A stretch of DNA of 64,000 nt from Pseudomonas crudilactis (lineage in GTDB: Bacteria > Pseudomonadota > Gammaproteobacteria > Pseudomonadales > Pseudomonadaceae), in the NCBI RefSeq assembly GCF_013433315.1, contig NZ_WXVV01000016.1:102170-166169 (forward strand), in the 5' to 3' direction. Both the position numbers and the translations under genes were made by a program. This document shows, piece by piece, positions 1 to 8,965 of this stretch. Each line of letters starts with the position of its first letter. Positions within the stretch are counted from its first letter, which is position 1. Under the pieces are notes generated by a model. That model ran no database searches. It had not been told where the DNA came from and saw only the letters and a program-made list of their open reading frames with translations.

Positions 1-22
1 GCAGCCTACGGGCTGCTTTTTT
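1..22 (+). terminator. Rho-independent terminator of an upstream gene
   Basis: A perfect 6-bp stem (GCAGCC / GGCTGC) with a TACG tetraloop is followed directly by six T residues. It must end a plus-strand transcript that starts outside the window. Confidence 0.8.
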
Positions 23-67
23 GTTGCCTGCAATTTATTCACCGTACTTTCGTTTCAGGCCAGAACC

Positions 68-481
68 ATGACCACCCGCGACCAGGAAATCGAACGCCGC
101 ACCGAACTCTCGGTGACCCGCGTAACCAAAGCCGTCTTCCCGCCCACCACCAACCACCACAACACCCTGTTCGGCGGTACCGCGCTGGCATGGATGGACG
201 AAGTCTCGTTCATCACCGCCACGCGTTTCTGCCGACTGCCACTGGTGACCGTTTCCACCGACCGCATCGACTTCAATCACGCGATCCCGGCCGGTTCCAT
301 CGTCGAGTTGGTCGGGAAGGTGATCAAGGTCGGCAATACCAGCCTCAAGGTCGAGGTGGAAGTGTTTGTCGAGAGCATGAGCTGTGATGGCCGCGAGAAG
401 GCCATTCATGGGCAGTTCAGCTTTGTCGCCATTGATGATGACAAGCGACCGGTGCCGGTGCTGCCGGGTTTTGCGGCTTGA
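68..481 (+). CDS. Acyl-CoA thioesterase, hotdog fold (YciA/BFIT-like)
   Basis: This 137-residue protein has the length and pattern of a single hotdog-domain acyl-CoA thioesterase, which hydrolyses acyl-CoA to free acid and CoA in the cytosol. The segment NTLFGGTALAWMDE (about residues 32-45) matches the family's central helix, with D44 as the probable catalytic acid, followed by the usual strand pattern around IDFNHAIPAGSIVELVG. The chosen ATG lies shortly after a terminator, so the gene is probably transcribed alone. A REP pair follows. The substrate chain length cannot be read from the sequence. Confidence 0.85.
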   Translation: MTTRDQEIERRTELSVTRVTKAVFPPTTNHHNTLFGGTALAWMDEVSFITATRFCRLPLVTVSTDRIDFNHAIPAGSIVELVGKVIKVGNTSLKVEVEVFVESMSCDGREKAIHGQFSFVAIDDDKRPVPVLPGFAA

Positions 482-501
482 TCCAGATCCGAGTCGAGCC
501 G

Positions 502-594
502 TTCGCGAGCAAGCTCGCTCCCACAGGATGTGTGTCGCTCACAGATTTTGTGTTCAGCGCGAACCCTGTGGGAGCGAGCCTGCTCGCGAAAGCG
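502..594. repeat. REP doublet (REPIN)
   Basis: Two inverted REP copies with core GCGAGC-AAG/CTG-CTCGC flanked by CCCACAG / CTGTGGG are separated by about 30 bases. They sit between convergent genes. Confidence 0.85.
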
Positions 595-599
595 TCAGC

Positions 600-2408
600 T
601 CAGGCGCCGTTGGCCTCAGGCTGAATCAACGCCAGCAACGTCCACCCCGACCCGGGTTTCACGGTAGTCTCCGGCGTCACCACATGCACCCAACCGCTGT
701 CATCGCGCATGAACAGCAAGGTCGCACGATTACCATGCAGCACCCGGTAATCCTCCCAGCCGAAGCCATCCGTCAACGTCGTACTGTACAACTCGGCACC
801 CTGGCCCATCTGACTGGCCAGTTTCGCGTAGGTAAACGCCTCGCTGCCCAACTGATTGCCTCGATGTTCCAGACTCGCTCGATGTTTATCGCTGCGCCGA
901 CTCTCATGACCACTGGCCAGACCAAACAAGCGCTGATGACCGAAATCATGCCGAAAGCGCATCGCCGCCAAGGTATTCAGCTCACCCGACGGCGACAGCG
1001 CGAGCAAATGCCCAAGTCCGACCAGATCCAAATGCGCATCGGCATGTTGCGAGGCCGGATTACCAAAATACGTCGGCAAACCTTCCATCCGCGCCGCACG
1101 AATATTCTCCCAGCTCGAATCGGTCAGCAACACGCGGCTGCCCAGTTGCTGCAGCGACTTGCCCAGCTCCCGCGCCGGGCCGTTGGCGCCGACGATCAGG
1201 AAACCGCTCGGCGCCGGCTCGGCCACCTTCAATAGTCGTGCAAGTGGTCGTGCCGTCGCGCTTTGCAGGACAACAGTGCCGATAATTACCGCAAATGTCA
1301 GCGGCACCAGCAGCAATGCGCCCTCATGCCCGACCTCATGCAGCCGAATCGCAAAAATCGCCGACACCGCCGCCGCGACAATCCCGCGTGGCGCGATCCA
1401 GCACAGCAATGCACGCTCCCGCCAGCTCAGGCTGGAACCGGCCGTGCTGAGCAATACGTTCAACGGCCTGGCGATCAGTTGAATCACCAGCAGCAGAATC
1501 AGCACCAACGGGCCCAGTCCGATCAAGGCATACAAGTCCAGACGCGCCGCCAACAAAATGAACAGCCCGGAAATCAGCAGCACGCTGAGGTTTTCCTTGA
1601 AATGCAGGATATGCCGTACATCCACGCCTTTCATGTTGGCCAGCCACATGCCCATCAGCGTCACCGCCAGCAGACCGGACTCGTGCATCACCTCATTGGA
1701 GACAATGAAAATCCCCAGCACAGCCGCCAGCGACGCCAGGTTATGCAGATACTCCGGCAGCCATTGCCGACGGATCACCGTGCCGAGCAGCCAGCCACCG
1801 AGAATGCCGAACGCAGCGCCGCAGAGAATCACGCCGCCAAAGGTGAACAGGCTCTGCTTGAGACCATGGCCTTCGGCGCTGGCAATGATGAAGCTGTAAA
1901 CCACCACGGCGAGGAGCGCGACGATCGGATCGATGACGATGCCTTCCCAGCGCAGAATGTTGGCGATCGAGGCTTTCGGCCGCACCACCCGCAGCATCGG
2001 CACGATGACGGTCGGGCCGGTGACCAGCGTCAGGCTGCCGAACAGGATGGCCAACATCCAGTCGAAACCGAGCAGGAAGTGCGTAGCGACCGCGATGACG
2101 ATCCAGGTCGAGATAGCGCCAATGGTCACCAGGCGATGAACGACGCTACCAATCTCCTTCCATTCCGACAGGTGTAGGGTCAGGCTGCCTTCGAACAGAA
2201 TCAGCGCGACGGCCAGTGAAACCAGCGGCATCAGCAGCGGGCCGAACATTTCCTGCGGATCGAGCCAGCCCAGCACCGGGCCGACCAGAATACCGGTCAG
2301 CAACAGAAACAGAATCGCCGGCAGCTTCAGGCGCCAGGCCAGCCATTGGCAACCCAGCGCCGCCGCGCCAATCCCGCCAAACGCCAATAGAATTTGCTGC
2401 TCGTTCAT
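600..2408 (-). CDS. CPA1-type Na+(K+)/H+ antiporter with TrkA-N-like domain
   Basis: The 602-residue protein has about a dozen hydrophobic segments in its first 390 residues, typical of the NhaP/CPA1 sodium-proton antiporter fold in the inner membrane. A soluble C-terminal half follows, containing GFLIVGANGPARELG (about residue 400), which fits a Rossmann-type TrkA-N nucleotide-binding domain that gates such transporters. It would exchange monovalent cations for protons and help pH or salt homeostasis. Assignment to the family is firm; ion preference is not visible. It is transcribed divergently from xerD, with about 110 bases between them. Confidence 0.85.
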   Translation of the reverse strand: MNEQQILLAFGGIGAAALGCQWLAWRLKLPAILFLLLTGILVGPVLGWLDPQEMFGPLLMPLVSLAVALILFEGSLTLHLSEWKEIGSVVHRLVTIGAISTWIVIAVATHFLLGFDWMLAILFGSLTLVTGPTVIVPMLRVVRPKASIANILRWEGIVIDPIVALLAVVVYSFIIASAEGHGLKQSLFTFGGVILCGAAFGILGGWLLGTVIRRQWLPEYLHNLASLAAVLGIFIVSNEVMHESGLLAVTLMGMWLANMKGVDVRHILHFKENLSVLLISGLFILLAARLDLYALIGLGPLVLILLLVIQLIARPLNVLLSTAGSSLSWRERALLCWIAPRGIVAAAVSAIFAIRLHEVGHEGALLLVPLTFAVIIGTVVLQSATARPLARLLKVAEPAPSGFLIVGANGPARELGKSLQQLGSRVLLTDSSWENIRAARMEGLPTYFGNPASQHADAHLDLVGLGHLLALSPSGELNTLAAMRFRHDFGHQRLFGLASGHESRRSDKHRASLEHRGNQLGSEAFTYAKLASQMGQGAELYSTTLTDGFGWEDYRVLHGNRATLLFMRDDSGWVHVVTPETTVKPGSGWTLLALIQPEANGA

Positions 2409-2516
2409 TGATGATCCCTGTTCCTTGAAATAGCGGGCTATGAAAGACTAGCGCCCATTCCTACAGTTCACTCTACATTTGCGCACAGTCCTTGAGGCTG
2501 TGTGTCTTGAGCGCCC

Positions 2517-3413
2517 ATGCCTGCCATCGACCACCCGCTGATTGACCAATTCCTCGACGCTCTGTGGCTTGAGAAGGGCCTGTCCGATAATACCCGCGGC
2601 GCTTATCGCAGCGATCTGGCGCTGTTCAATGGCTGGTTGCAGGAGAAAAACCTGGAGCTGATCAATGCTGGCCGCGAGTTGATCCTTGATCACTTGTCCT
2701 GGCGTCTGGAGCAGAACTACAAACCACGTTCCACCGCGAGATTTCTCTCCGGGGTGCGTGGCTTTTATCGCTATCTACTGCGGGAAAAGATGATCAGCGT
2801 CGACCCGACCTTGCGCGTCGATATGCCACAACTCGGTAGGCCACTGCCAAAATCCCTGTCAGAAGCCGATGTCGAGGCGCTGCTTAAAGCACCGGATCTG
2901 AGCGAAGCGATCGGCCAGCGTGACCGCGCCATGCTTGAAGTGCTTTACGCCTGCGGACTGCGCGTGACCGAACTGGTCAGTCTGACCCTGGAACAGGTCA
3001 ACTTGCGCCAAGGCGTGCTGCGGGTGATGGGCAAGGGCAGCAAGGAACGGCTGGTGCCGATGGGCGAGGAGGCGATCGTCTGGGTCGAGCGCTACATGCG
3101 CGATGGTCGCGGCGAACTGCTCGGTGGCCGTCCCAGTGATGTGCTGTTTCCCAGCCAGCGCGGGGAGCAGATGACTCGCCAGACCTTCTGGCACCGGATC
3201 AAGCATCAGGCCAAGGTCGCCGGGATCGGCAAGTCGCTGTCGCCGCACACCTTGCGTCACGCGTTTGCCACGCACCTGCTCAACCATGGCGCGGATTTGC
3301 GTGTGGTGCAGATGCTGCTAGGCCACAGCGACCTCTCCACCACACAGATCTACACACATGTCGCCCGCGCGCGGCTGCAAGACCTGCACGCCAAACATCA
3401 CCCGCGCGGCTGA
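2517..3413 (+). CDS. xerD: Site-specific tyrosine recombinase XerD
   Basis: XerD acts with XerC at dif to resolve chromosome dimers at the division septum. The 298-residue length matches the family. An N-terminal SAM-like core-binding domain (about residues 5-90) is followed by the catalytic domain. All catalytic residues are visible: R149 (ACGLRVTEL), K173 (GKGSKER), H244 and R247 (HTLRHAF), H270 (LLGHSD) and the nucleophile Y279 (TQIYTH). It precedes dsbC, hom and thrC, the conserved Pseudomonas order. Confidence 0.95.
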   Translation: MPAIDHPLIDQFLDALWLEKGLSDNTRGAYRSDLALFNGWLQEKNLELINAGRELILDHLSWRLEQNYKPRSTARFLSGVRGFYRYLLREKMISVDPTLRVDMPQLGRPLPKSLSEADVEALLKAPDLSEAIGQRDRAMLEVLYACGLRVTELVSLTLEQVNLRQGVLRVMGKGSKERLVPMGEEAIVWVERYMRDGRGELLGGRPSDVLFPSQRGEQMTRQTFWHRIKHQAKVAGIGKSLSPHTLRHAFATHLLNHGADLRVVQMLLGHSDLSTTQIYTHVARARLQDLHAKHHPRG

Positions 3414-3423
3414 ACAAAGTCTT

Positions 3424-3512
3424 TGTAGGAGTGAGCCTGCTCGCGATAGCGGTATTCCTGACAACACAGTGCTGAATGAAGGACCGCTATCGCGAGCAGG
3501 ATCACTCCTACA
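3424..3512. repeat. REP doublet, GTAGGAGTGAGCCTGCTCGCGATAGCGG subtype
   Basis: Two inverted copies read TAGGAGTGAGCCTGCTCGCG and its complement, each with a GATAGCGGT flank. This is a different flank from the CCCACAG/GCGAA type elsewhere in the window; the element near 45.9 kb is of the same subtype. Confidence 0.85.
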
Positions 3513-3668
3513 GGTTCTTCAGTGCTCTCAAAATCTATGGCGACAGGCGCATTCGGCCACCGTGGCCTTATGTGTTAGGCTTTGCCGGTTTGCACGATGG
3601 ACGGTTATGACCCGGTGTTCCGGCACGGGCGTTCTGATCGTTCCATTTGTCCGCCTTCAGGAGTTCTC

Positions 3669-4400
3669 ATGCGTCTGACCCAGATTTTCGCCGCCGCAGC
3701 CATTGCGTTGGTCAGCACCTTTGCCGTCGCCGATGACGCGGCCGACAAAGCCATTCGTCAAAGCCTGGAAAAACTCGAACTCGAGGTTCCGGTCGAAAGC
3801 ATCAGCGCCAGCCCGTTGCCGGGCATGTACGAAGTCAAACTCAAAGGCAGTCGCGTGCTCTACGCCAGTGCCGATGGTCAGTACATCGTGCAGGGCTACC
3901 TGTTTCAGCTCAAGGACGGCAAACCGGTCAACCTGACCGAGAAAACCGAACGTCTGGGCATCTCCAAACTGATCAATGCCATTCCGGTTGCCGAAACCGT
4001 GGTGTACCCGGCCGTGGGCGAGACCAAATCGCACATCACCGTGTTCACCGACACCACCTGTCCGTACTGCCACAAGCTGCACGCCGAAGTGCCTGAGCTG
4101 AACAAGCGCGGCATCGAAGTGCGCTATGTTGCCTTCCCGCGCCAGGGTTTGAACTCGCCGGGCGATGAGCAACTGCAAGCCGTGTGGTGCTCGAAAGACA
4201 AGAAAGCCGCCATGGACAAAATGGTCGATGGCAAGGAAATCAAGGCCGCCAAGTGCGATAACCCGGTTTCCAAACAGTTCGCCCTCGGTCAGTCAATTGG
4301 CGTGAACGGTACACCGGCCATCGTTTTGGCTGACGGACAAGTGATTCCGGGCTACCAGCCTGCGCCACAAGTCGCCAAACTGGCGCTGGGCGCGAAGTAA
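3669..4400 (+). CDS. dsbC: Periplasmic thiol:disulfide isomerase DsbC
   Basis: DsbC repairs wrong disulfides in periplasmic proteins and is kept reduced by DsbD. The start at 3669 is chosen because an AGGAG ribosome site lies just upstream and the protein then begins with a clean Sec signal peptide (cleavage near AVA, residue 21). Residues 25-85 form the dimerisation domain, and the thioredoxin-fold domain carries the active site C131-P-Y-C134. Two further cysteines (about 176 and 198) fit the structural disulfide. At 243 residues it is of usual length. Confidence 0.93.
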   Translation: MRLTQIFAAAAIALVSTFAVADDAADKAIRQSLEKLELEVPVESISASPLPGMYEVKLKGSRVLYASADGQYIVQGYLFQLKDGKPVNLTEKTERLGISKLINAIPVAETVVYPAVGETKSHITVFTDTTCPYCHKLHAEVPELNKRGIEVRYVAFPRQGLNSPGDEQLQAVWCSKDKKAAMDKMVDGKEIKAAKCDNPVSKQFALGQSIGVNGTPAIVLADGQVIPGYQPAPQVAKLALGAK

Positions 4401-4405
4401 TTCGC

Positions 4406-4429
4406 ATCGTCACGGTCAGCCGTGACGAT
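4406..4429 (+). terminator. Perfect 10-bp hairpin after dsbC
   Basis: ATCGTCACGG and CCGTGACGAT flank a TCAG loop directly after the dsbC stop. There is no T tract, so it may be an mRNA 3'-end stabiliser or a weak terminator. Confidence 0.5.
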
Positions 4430-4469
4430 CATGGCCTGGCAGCCACATCGCCGGGCCATCAATAGAGAG

Positions 4470-4516
4470 CCGCGAGCACGCGGTTGTTTTCCGGCCGACC
4501 CCGCGTCGGCCGTTTT
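4470..4516 (+). promoter_or_regulatory. Two consecutive terminator-like hairpins in the hom leader
   Basis: CCGCG-AGCA-CGCGG followed by TTGTTTT (4470-4490), and CGGCCGAC-CCCGC-GTCGGCCG followed by TTTT (4492-4516), lie immediately before the hom ribosome site. They may simply terminate dsbC transcription, or attenuate hom. The small reading frame from 4422 across them contains no run of Thr or Ile codons, so classical leader-peptide attenuation is not supported. Confidence 0.5.
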
Positions 4517-4530
4517 ATGGGGAGTTCACA

Positions 4531-5835
4531 GTGAATCCGGTCAAAGTAGGCATCTGTGGGTTAGGGACCGTCGGTGGCGGTACCTTCAACGTACTTCAGC
4601 GCAACGCCGAGGAAATCGCTCGTCGTGCCGGGCGTGGGATCGAAGTGGCACAAATTGCCATGCGCACGCCAAAGCCTCAGTTCCAGACGACCGGTATTGC
4701 GATTACCAACGATGTCTTCGAAGTGGCCACGAACCCTGAGATCGACATCGTCATAGAGCTGATGGGCGGCTACACCGTTGCCCGCGAGCTGGTACTCAAG
4801 GCCATCGAGAATGGCAAGCATGTGGTCACCGCGAACAAGGCACTGATTGCCGTTCACGGTAATGAAATTTTCGCCAAGGCTCGCGAGAAAGGCGTGATCG
4901 TGGCGTTCGAAGCGGCCGTGGCCGGTGGCATTCCGGTGATCAAGGCGATCCGTGAAGGCCTGTCCGCCAACCGCATCAACTGGGTCGCCGGGATCATCAA
5001 CGGCACCGGTAACTTCATCCTCACCGAAATGCGCGAGAAGGGCCGCACCTTCGAAGACGTGCTGGCCGAAGCTCAGGCACTGGGCTACGCCGAAGCCGAT
5101 CCGACCTTCGACGTTGAAGGCATCGATGCCGCGCACAAGCTGACGATTCTGGCTTCCATCGCATTCGGCATTCCGCTGCAATTCGACAAGGCTTACACCG
5201 AAGGCATCACCAAACTGACCACCGCCGACGTCAACTACGCCGAAGCGCTGGGCTATCGCATCAAGCACCTCGGTGTGGCGCGTAGCACTGCCGCCGGCAT
5301 CGAGTTGCGCGTGCACCCGACGCTGATCCCGGCCGATCGCCTGATCGCCAACGTCAACGGCGTGATGAACGCGGTGATGGTCAACGGTGACGCCGCGGGC
5401 TCGACGCTGTTCTACGGCGCTGGCGCCGGCATGGAGCCAACCGCTTCGTCGGTGATCGCCGATCTGGTCGACGTGGTTCGCGCCATGACTTCCGATCCGG
5501 AAAACCGCGTGCCGCACCTGGCCTTCCAGCCGGACTCGCTGTCGGCCCATCCGATCCTGCCGATTGAAGCCTGCGAAAGCGCGTACTACCTGCGCATTCA
5601 GGCCAAGGACCATCCGGGCGTTCTCGCTCAGGTGGCGAGCATCCTCTCGGAGCGCGGCATCAACATCGAGTCGATCATGCAGAAGGAAGTCGAGGAACAC
5701 GACGGTCTGGTACCGATGATCCTGCTGACCCACCGTGTCGTGGAACAGCGCATCAACGATGCCATCGCCGCCCTCGAAGCGCTGGCCGGCGTCAATGGTC
5801 CGGTCGTACGGATCCGCGTCGAGCACCTGAACTAA
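4531..5835 (+). CDS. hom: Homoserine dehydrogenase
   Basis: Hom reduces aspartate semialdehyde to homoserine with NAD(P)H, the branch point toward threonine and methionine. The 434-residue protein has the N-terminal Rossmann motif GICGLGTVGGG (residues 7-17), the homoserine dehydrogenase catalytic domain (about 130-315) and a C-terminal ACT domain (about 350-430, YYLRIQAKDHPGVL), expected to bind threonine for feedback inhibition. The start is GTG with a GGGGAG ribosome site 7 bases upstream. It is followed by thrC, with which it probably forms an operon. Confidence 0.95.
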   Translation: MNPVKVGICGLGTVGGGTFNVLQRNAEEIARRAGRGIEVAQIAMRTPKPQFQTTGIAITNDVFEVATNPEIDIVIELMGGYTVARELVLKAIENGKHVVTANKALIAVHGNEIFAKAREKGVIVAFEAAVAGGIPVIKAIREGLSANRINWVAGIINGTGNFILTEMREKGRTFEDVLAEAQALGYAEADPTFDVEGIDAAHKLTILASIAFGIPLQFDKAYTEGITKLTTADVNYAEALGYRIKHLGVARSTAAGIELRVHPTLIPADRLIANVNGVMNAVMVNGDAAGSTLFYGAGAGMEPTASSVIADLVDVVRAMTSDPENRVPHLAFQPDSLSAHPILPIEACESAYYLRIQAKDHPGVLAQVASILSERGINIESIMQKEVEEHDGLVPMILLTHRVVEQRINDAIAALEALAGVNGPVVRIRVEHLN

Positions 5836-5841
5836 ACAGAA

Positions 5842-5923
5842 GCAGCTGCAAGCTTCGAGCTTCAAGCTGCAAGTAAAAGCAGAGCCGCTTTTCACTTGTA
5901 GCTTGCAGCTTACGGCTTGAAGC
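5842..5923. repeat. GCTTCAAGCTGCAAG-type inverted repeat
   Basis: The hom-thrC spacer is built from short words AGCTGCAAGC, GAGCTTCAAGCTGCAAG and their complements TTGTAGCTTGCAGCTTACGG, giving an imperfect palindrome. It is unrelated in sequence to the REP elements. Similar words occur in other pseudomonad genomes (from memory). Confidence 0.6.
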
Positions 5924-5944
5924 CCAAACCGAAGGTTTGAAATC

Positions 5945-7354
5945 ATGCGTTATATCAGTACCCGCGGCCAGGCACCGGCCCTGAATTTCGAAGACGTCCT
6001 GCTGGCCGGTCTCGCCACCGACGGCGGTCTGTACGTTCCGGAAAACCTGCCACGTTTCACCCAGGAAGAGATCGCTTCCTGGGCCGGCTTGCCGTATCAC
6101 GAACTGGCCTTCCGGGTGATGCGCCCGTTTGTCACCGGCAGCATTCCGGACGCCGATTTCAAAAAGATTCTCGAAGAAACCTACGGTGTGTTCTCGCACA
6201 GCGCCGTCGCGCCGCTGCGTCAGCTGAACGGCAACGAATGGGTGCTCGAGCTGTTCCACGGCCCGACCCTGGCGTTCAAGGACTTCGCCCTGCAACTGCT
6301 CGGTCGTCTGCTCGACTACGTGCTGGAAAAGCGCGGCGAGCGCGTTGTCATCGTCGGCGCTACTTCCGGTGATACCGGTTCGGCCGCCATCGAAGGCTGC
6401 AAGCACTGCGAAAACGTCGACATCTTCATCCTGCACCCGCACAACCGTGTGTCCGAAGTGCAGCGCCGGCAGATGACCACGATTTTCGGCGAGAACATCC
6501 ACAACATCGCCATCGAAGGCAACTTCGATGACTGCCAGGAGATGGTCAAGAACAGCTTCGCCGACCAGAGCTTCCTCAAAGGCACGCGTCTGGTCGCGGT
6601 GAACTCGATCAACTGGGCGCGGATCATGGCCCAGATCGTTTACTACTTCCATGCAGCCCTGCAGTTGGGCGGCCCGGCGCGTTCGGTGTCGTTCTCGGTG
6701 CCAACCGGTAACTTCGGCGACATCTTCGCCGGTTACCTGGCGCGCAACATGGGCCTGCCGATCAATCAGTTGATCGTCGCCACCAACCGCAACGACATCC
6801 TGCACCGCTTCATGAGCGGTAATCAGTACGTCAAGGAGACCCTGCACGCCACGCTGTCGCCGTCGATGGACATCATGGTCTCGTCGAACTTCGAACGCCT
6901 GCTGTTCGACTTGCACGGTCGCAACGGTGCGGCGATCGCCGGGCTGATGGACACGTTCAAGCAAGGTGGTGGCTTCAGCGTCGAACAAGAGCGCTGGACC
7001 GAAGCACGCAAACTGTTCGACTCGCTGGCTGTGGACGATGCGCAGACTTGCGAAACCATCGCCGAAGTCTACGAGCAGTGCGGTGAAGTGCTGGATCCGC
7101 ACACCGCCATTGGCGTCAAGGCCGCGCGCGAATGCCGTCGCAGCCTGGACATTCCAATGGTGATCCTCGGCACCGCACATCCAGTTAAATTCCCGGATGC
7201 AGTGGAGAAAGCCGGTGTAGGAAAAGCGCTCGAACTGCCTGCACATCTTTCTGATTTGTTTGAGCGAAACGAGCGCTGCACCGTTCTGCCAAACGAGCTG
7301 AAAGCCGTGCAGGCCTTTGTCAGCCAGCATGGCAACCGCGGCAAGCCGCTTTAA
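5945..7354 (+). CDS. thrC: Threonine synthase
   Basis: ThrC is the PLP enzyme that converts O-phosphohomoserine to threonine. The 469-residue protein matches the long (ThrC type 2) family seen in proteobacteria and yeast. It has the N-terminal YISTRGQAP signature and the PLP lysine K112 within GPTLAFKDFALQLL; the phosphate-binding glycine/serine loop is GATSGDTGSAA. It lies downstream of hom and ends in a strong terminator. Confidence 0.95.
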   Translation: MRYISTRGQAPALNFEDVLLAGLATDGGLYVPENLPRFTQEEIASWAGLPYHELAFRVMRPFVTGSIPDADFKKILEETYGVFSHSAVAPLRQLNGNEWVLELFHGPTLAFKDFALQLLGRLLDYVLEKRGERVVIVGATSGDTGSAAIEGCKHCENVDIFILHPHNRVSEVQRRQMTTIFGENIHNIAIEGNFDDCQEMVKNSFADQSFLKGTRLVAVNSINWARIMAQIVYYFHAALQLGGPARSVSFSVPTGNFGDIFAGYLARNMGLPINQLIVATNRNDILHRFMSGNQYVKETLHATLSPSMDIMVSSNFERLLFDLHGRNGAAIAGLMDTFKQGGGFSVEQERWTEARKLFDSLAVDDAQTCETIAEVYEQCGEVLDPHTAIGVKAARECRRSLDIPMVILGTAHPVKFPDAVEKAGVGKALELPAHLSDLFERNERCTVLPNELKAVQAFVSQHGNRGKPL

Positions 7355-7377
7355 GCCTGCAAAAGCTGTCACATTTT

Positions 7378-7407
7378 GAAGCCCGTCTCCTGACGGGCTT
7401 TTTTGTT
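7378..7407 (+). terminator. Rho-independent terminator after thrC
   Basis: AAGCCCGTC-TCCT-GACGGGCTT is a 9-bp stem followed by TTTTTG, about 25 bases past the thrC stop. Confidence 0.9.
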
Positions 7408-7474
7408 TCTGCTGCCACACTGCTCGGGTTTTCACCCACGAAGGACGGGTGAGTCGATCACGAAGGAAGTGGCA

Positions 7475-8848
7475 ATGCTGTTTTATAGAGGTTTGAAACC
7501 GGCACTGGGCTGGTTGTTCTTGTTCGGATTGCTCGGGTTGATGCGCTGCAGTGTGGCGGCGCAACTGGCGCTGAACGATGACGTTATGGCACTCAACGTC
7601 CAGCCTGTTGAACTGGACGCGCACGAGCGCCAATGGATTCGCGACAATCCGCGGGTAACGGTAGCGTCGGTGCAATACCCGTTGTATCTGTTCCAGGATG
7701 AACATGGACAGTGGAGCGGTTTGAACAATGATGTGCTCAAGCGCGTCACTGCGATGACCGGGTTGAAGTTCATGCATCAGGAGTCGTTTTCCACCGATCA
7801 CATGCTGGAGCGTCTCGAAAGCGGCCAGGCGGACATCAGTACGACCCTGGCGATGAGCGATGAGCGCAAGGCGTTTCTGGATTTCAGCCACGCCTTCGGT
7901 GGGGCTGGCTGGGTGTTTGTCGGGCGCGCCGGTGCGCCGTCGGTAGAGTCACTGGAGCAACTCGCCAAGCGGGTGCTGGTGTTGCCGGCCCGGCACGCAC
8001 TGGAGGATGTGATTCGACGCGATTACCCGTCGATCGAGATCCGTTCGGTCAAGACTTACGCCGAAGCGCGAGCATTGGTCGAAAGCGGCGAAGCCTACGC
8101 GACGATCGAGAATGAAATCGGGGCGCAACTTTACCCGCTGGGTCTGCTTAAGGTGGGTGGTTTGGTAGAAGGCAAATGGGAAGCTGATCATCTGGCCGTG
8201 CGCAAGGGCATGCCAGAGCTATTAAGTATTCTCAACAAGGCACTGGAGGCCTTTCCTGCTCCCGAGTTACGCGCCATTCGCCTGAAGTGGCTGGAGGGAA
8301 TCTCGCTCAAGCCCGTCCCCACGCTCTGGCAACGGATGATTGAGTGGGGCTGTTGGGCAGCGGTGATCCTCGGTGTGTTCGGCTTGCTGTCGCTGGTGTG
8401 GAACCGCCGCCTGACGGTGGTGATCAAGCAACGCCGTGCTGCCGAGAAAAGCCTCGGTGATCAATTGGCGTTCCAGCACGCACTGATCGATTCCATGCCT
8501 GATCCGATGTTTGTCCGTGATCTTCAGGGGCGGCTGATCATGTGCAACCGCAGCTATGAAGAAGCGCTTTCGGTACGTCAGGACCAGGTGCAGGGGCGGC
8601 TGTTGATGGAGGTCGATGCGTTGCCAGAAGCAACCGCGCGCATGCTTCACGACGAATTCATGGTGCAGTTGCGCACGCGTAAGTCACGTTTCAGCAAGCG
8701 GCAATTGCTGTTCAAGAACGGTACGCGGGAGGTCTATCAGTGGACGGTGCCGTTTTACAGTGTCGATGGCAAATTGCGCGGACTGCTGGGCGGCTGGACG
8801 GACATTACCCAGCGCCGGGCGGAGAGCGGGTGCCGATGTCTGCATTGA
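7475..8848 (+). CDS. BvgS/EvgS-like sensor without kinase: SBP_bac_3, TM, PAS
   Basis: The start at 7475 follows a GAAGGAAG ribosome site and gives a signal peptide (about residues 1-30). A type-3 periplasmic solute-binding domain spans about 50-275, a membrane segment lies at about 286-308 (WGCWAAVILGVFGLLSLVW), and a PAS domain covers about 325-450, ending DITQRRAE. In BvgS/EvgS-type hybrid sensors the HisKA, ATPase, receiver and Hpt domains follow at this point; here the frame stops after six more residues (SGCRCLH). No kinase coding sequence appears in any frame downstream, so this is not a simple frameshift. It may be a decayed sensor or a binding/PAS protein signalling to something else. 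Confidence 0.75.
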   Translation: MLFYRGLKPALGWLFLFGLLGLMRCSVAAQLALNDDVMALNVQPVELDAHERQWIRDNPRVTVASVQYPLYLFQDEHGQWSGLNNDVLKRVTAMTGLKFMHQESFSTDHMLERLESGQADISTTLAMSDERKAFLDFSHAFGGAGWVFVGRAGAPSVESLEQLAKRVLVLPARHALEDVIRRDYPSIEIRSVKTYAEARALVESGEAYATIENEIGAQLYPLGLLKVGGLVEGKWEADHLAVRKGMPELLSILNKALEAFPAPELRAIRLKWLEGISLKPVPTLWQRMIEWGCWAAVILGVFGLLSLVWNRRLTVVIKQRRAAEKSLGDQLAFQHALIDSMPDPMFVRDLQGRLIMCNRSYEEALSVRQDQVQGRLLMEVDALPEATARMLHDEFMVQLRTRKSRFSKRQLLFKNGTREVYQWTVPFYSVDGKLRGLLGGWTDITQRRAESGCRCLH

Positions 8849-8965
8849 GAATGGGAAATGTCCTATAAGACGCGGCTACTTTTCCGATGGGAGGCTTCAA
8901 AGGGCTGCCCTACAGTGAGTAGCAACTGCGGTGAGAGTCCGCGATTGTCGCTTCAGAGGTCGCCC

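Noticed and set aside
3582..3668. Upstream in-frame extension of dsbC
   Set aside because: It would put 29 residues before the signal peptide; AGGAG before 3669 decides the start.
4422..4530. Leader peptide controlling hom by attenuation
   Set aside because: The frame across the hairpins has no Thr/Ile codon cluster and no good ribosome site.
4561..5946. Long minus-strand frame opposite hom (461 codons)
   Set aside because: It is a shadow of the high-GC hom gene in the opposite strand, full of H/R/D/Q-rich composition with no domain.
5792..7891. 699-codon minus-strand frame opposite thrC
   Set aside because: It overlaps the whole thrC gene and part of the sensor gene; composition is typical of antisense high-GC frames and no family is recognisable.
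8849..8965. Possible frameshift joining the PAS sensor to a kinase
   Set aside because: No HisKA or HATPase residues occur in any frame in or after this spacer, so a single base error cannot explain the truncation.
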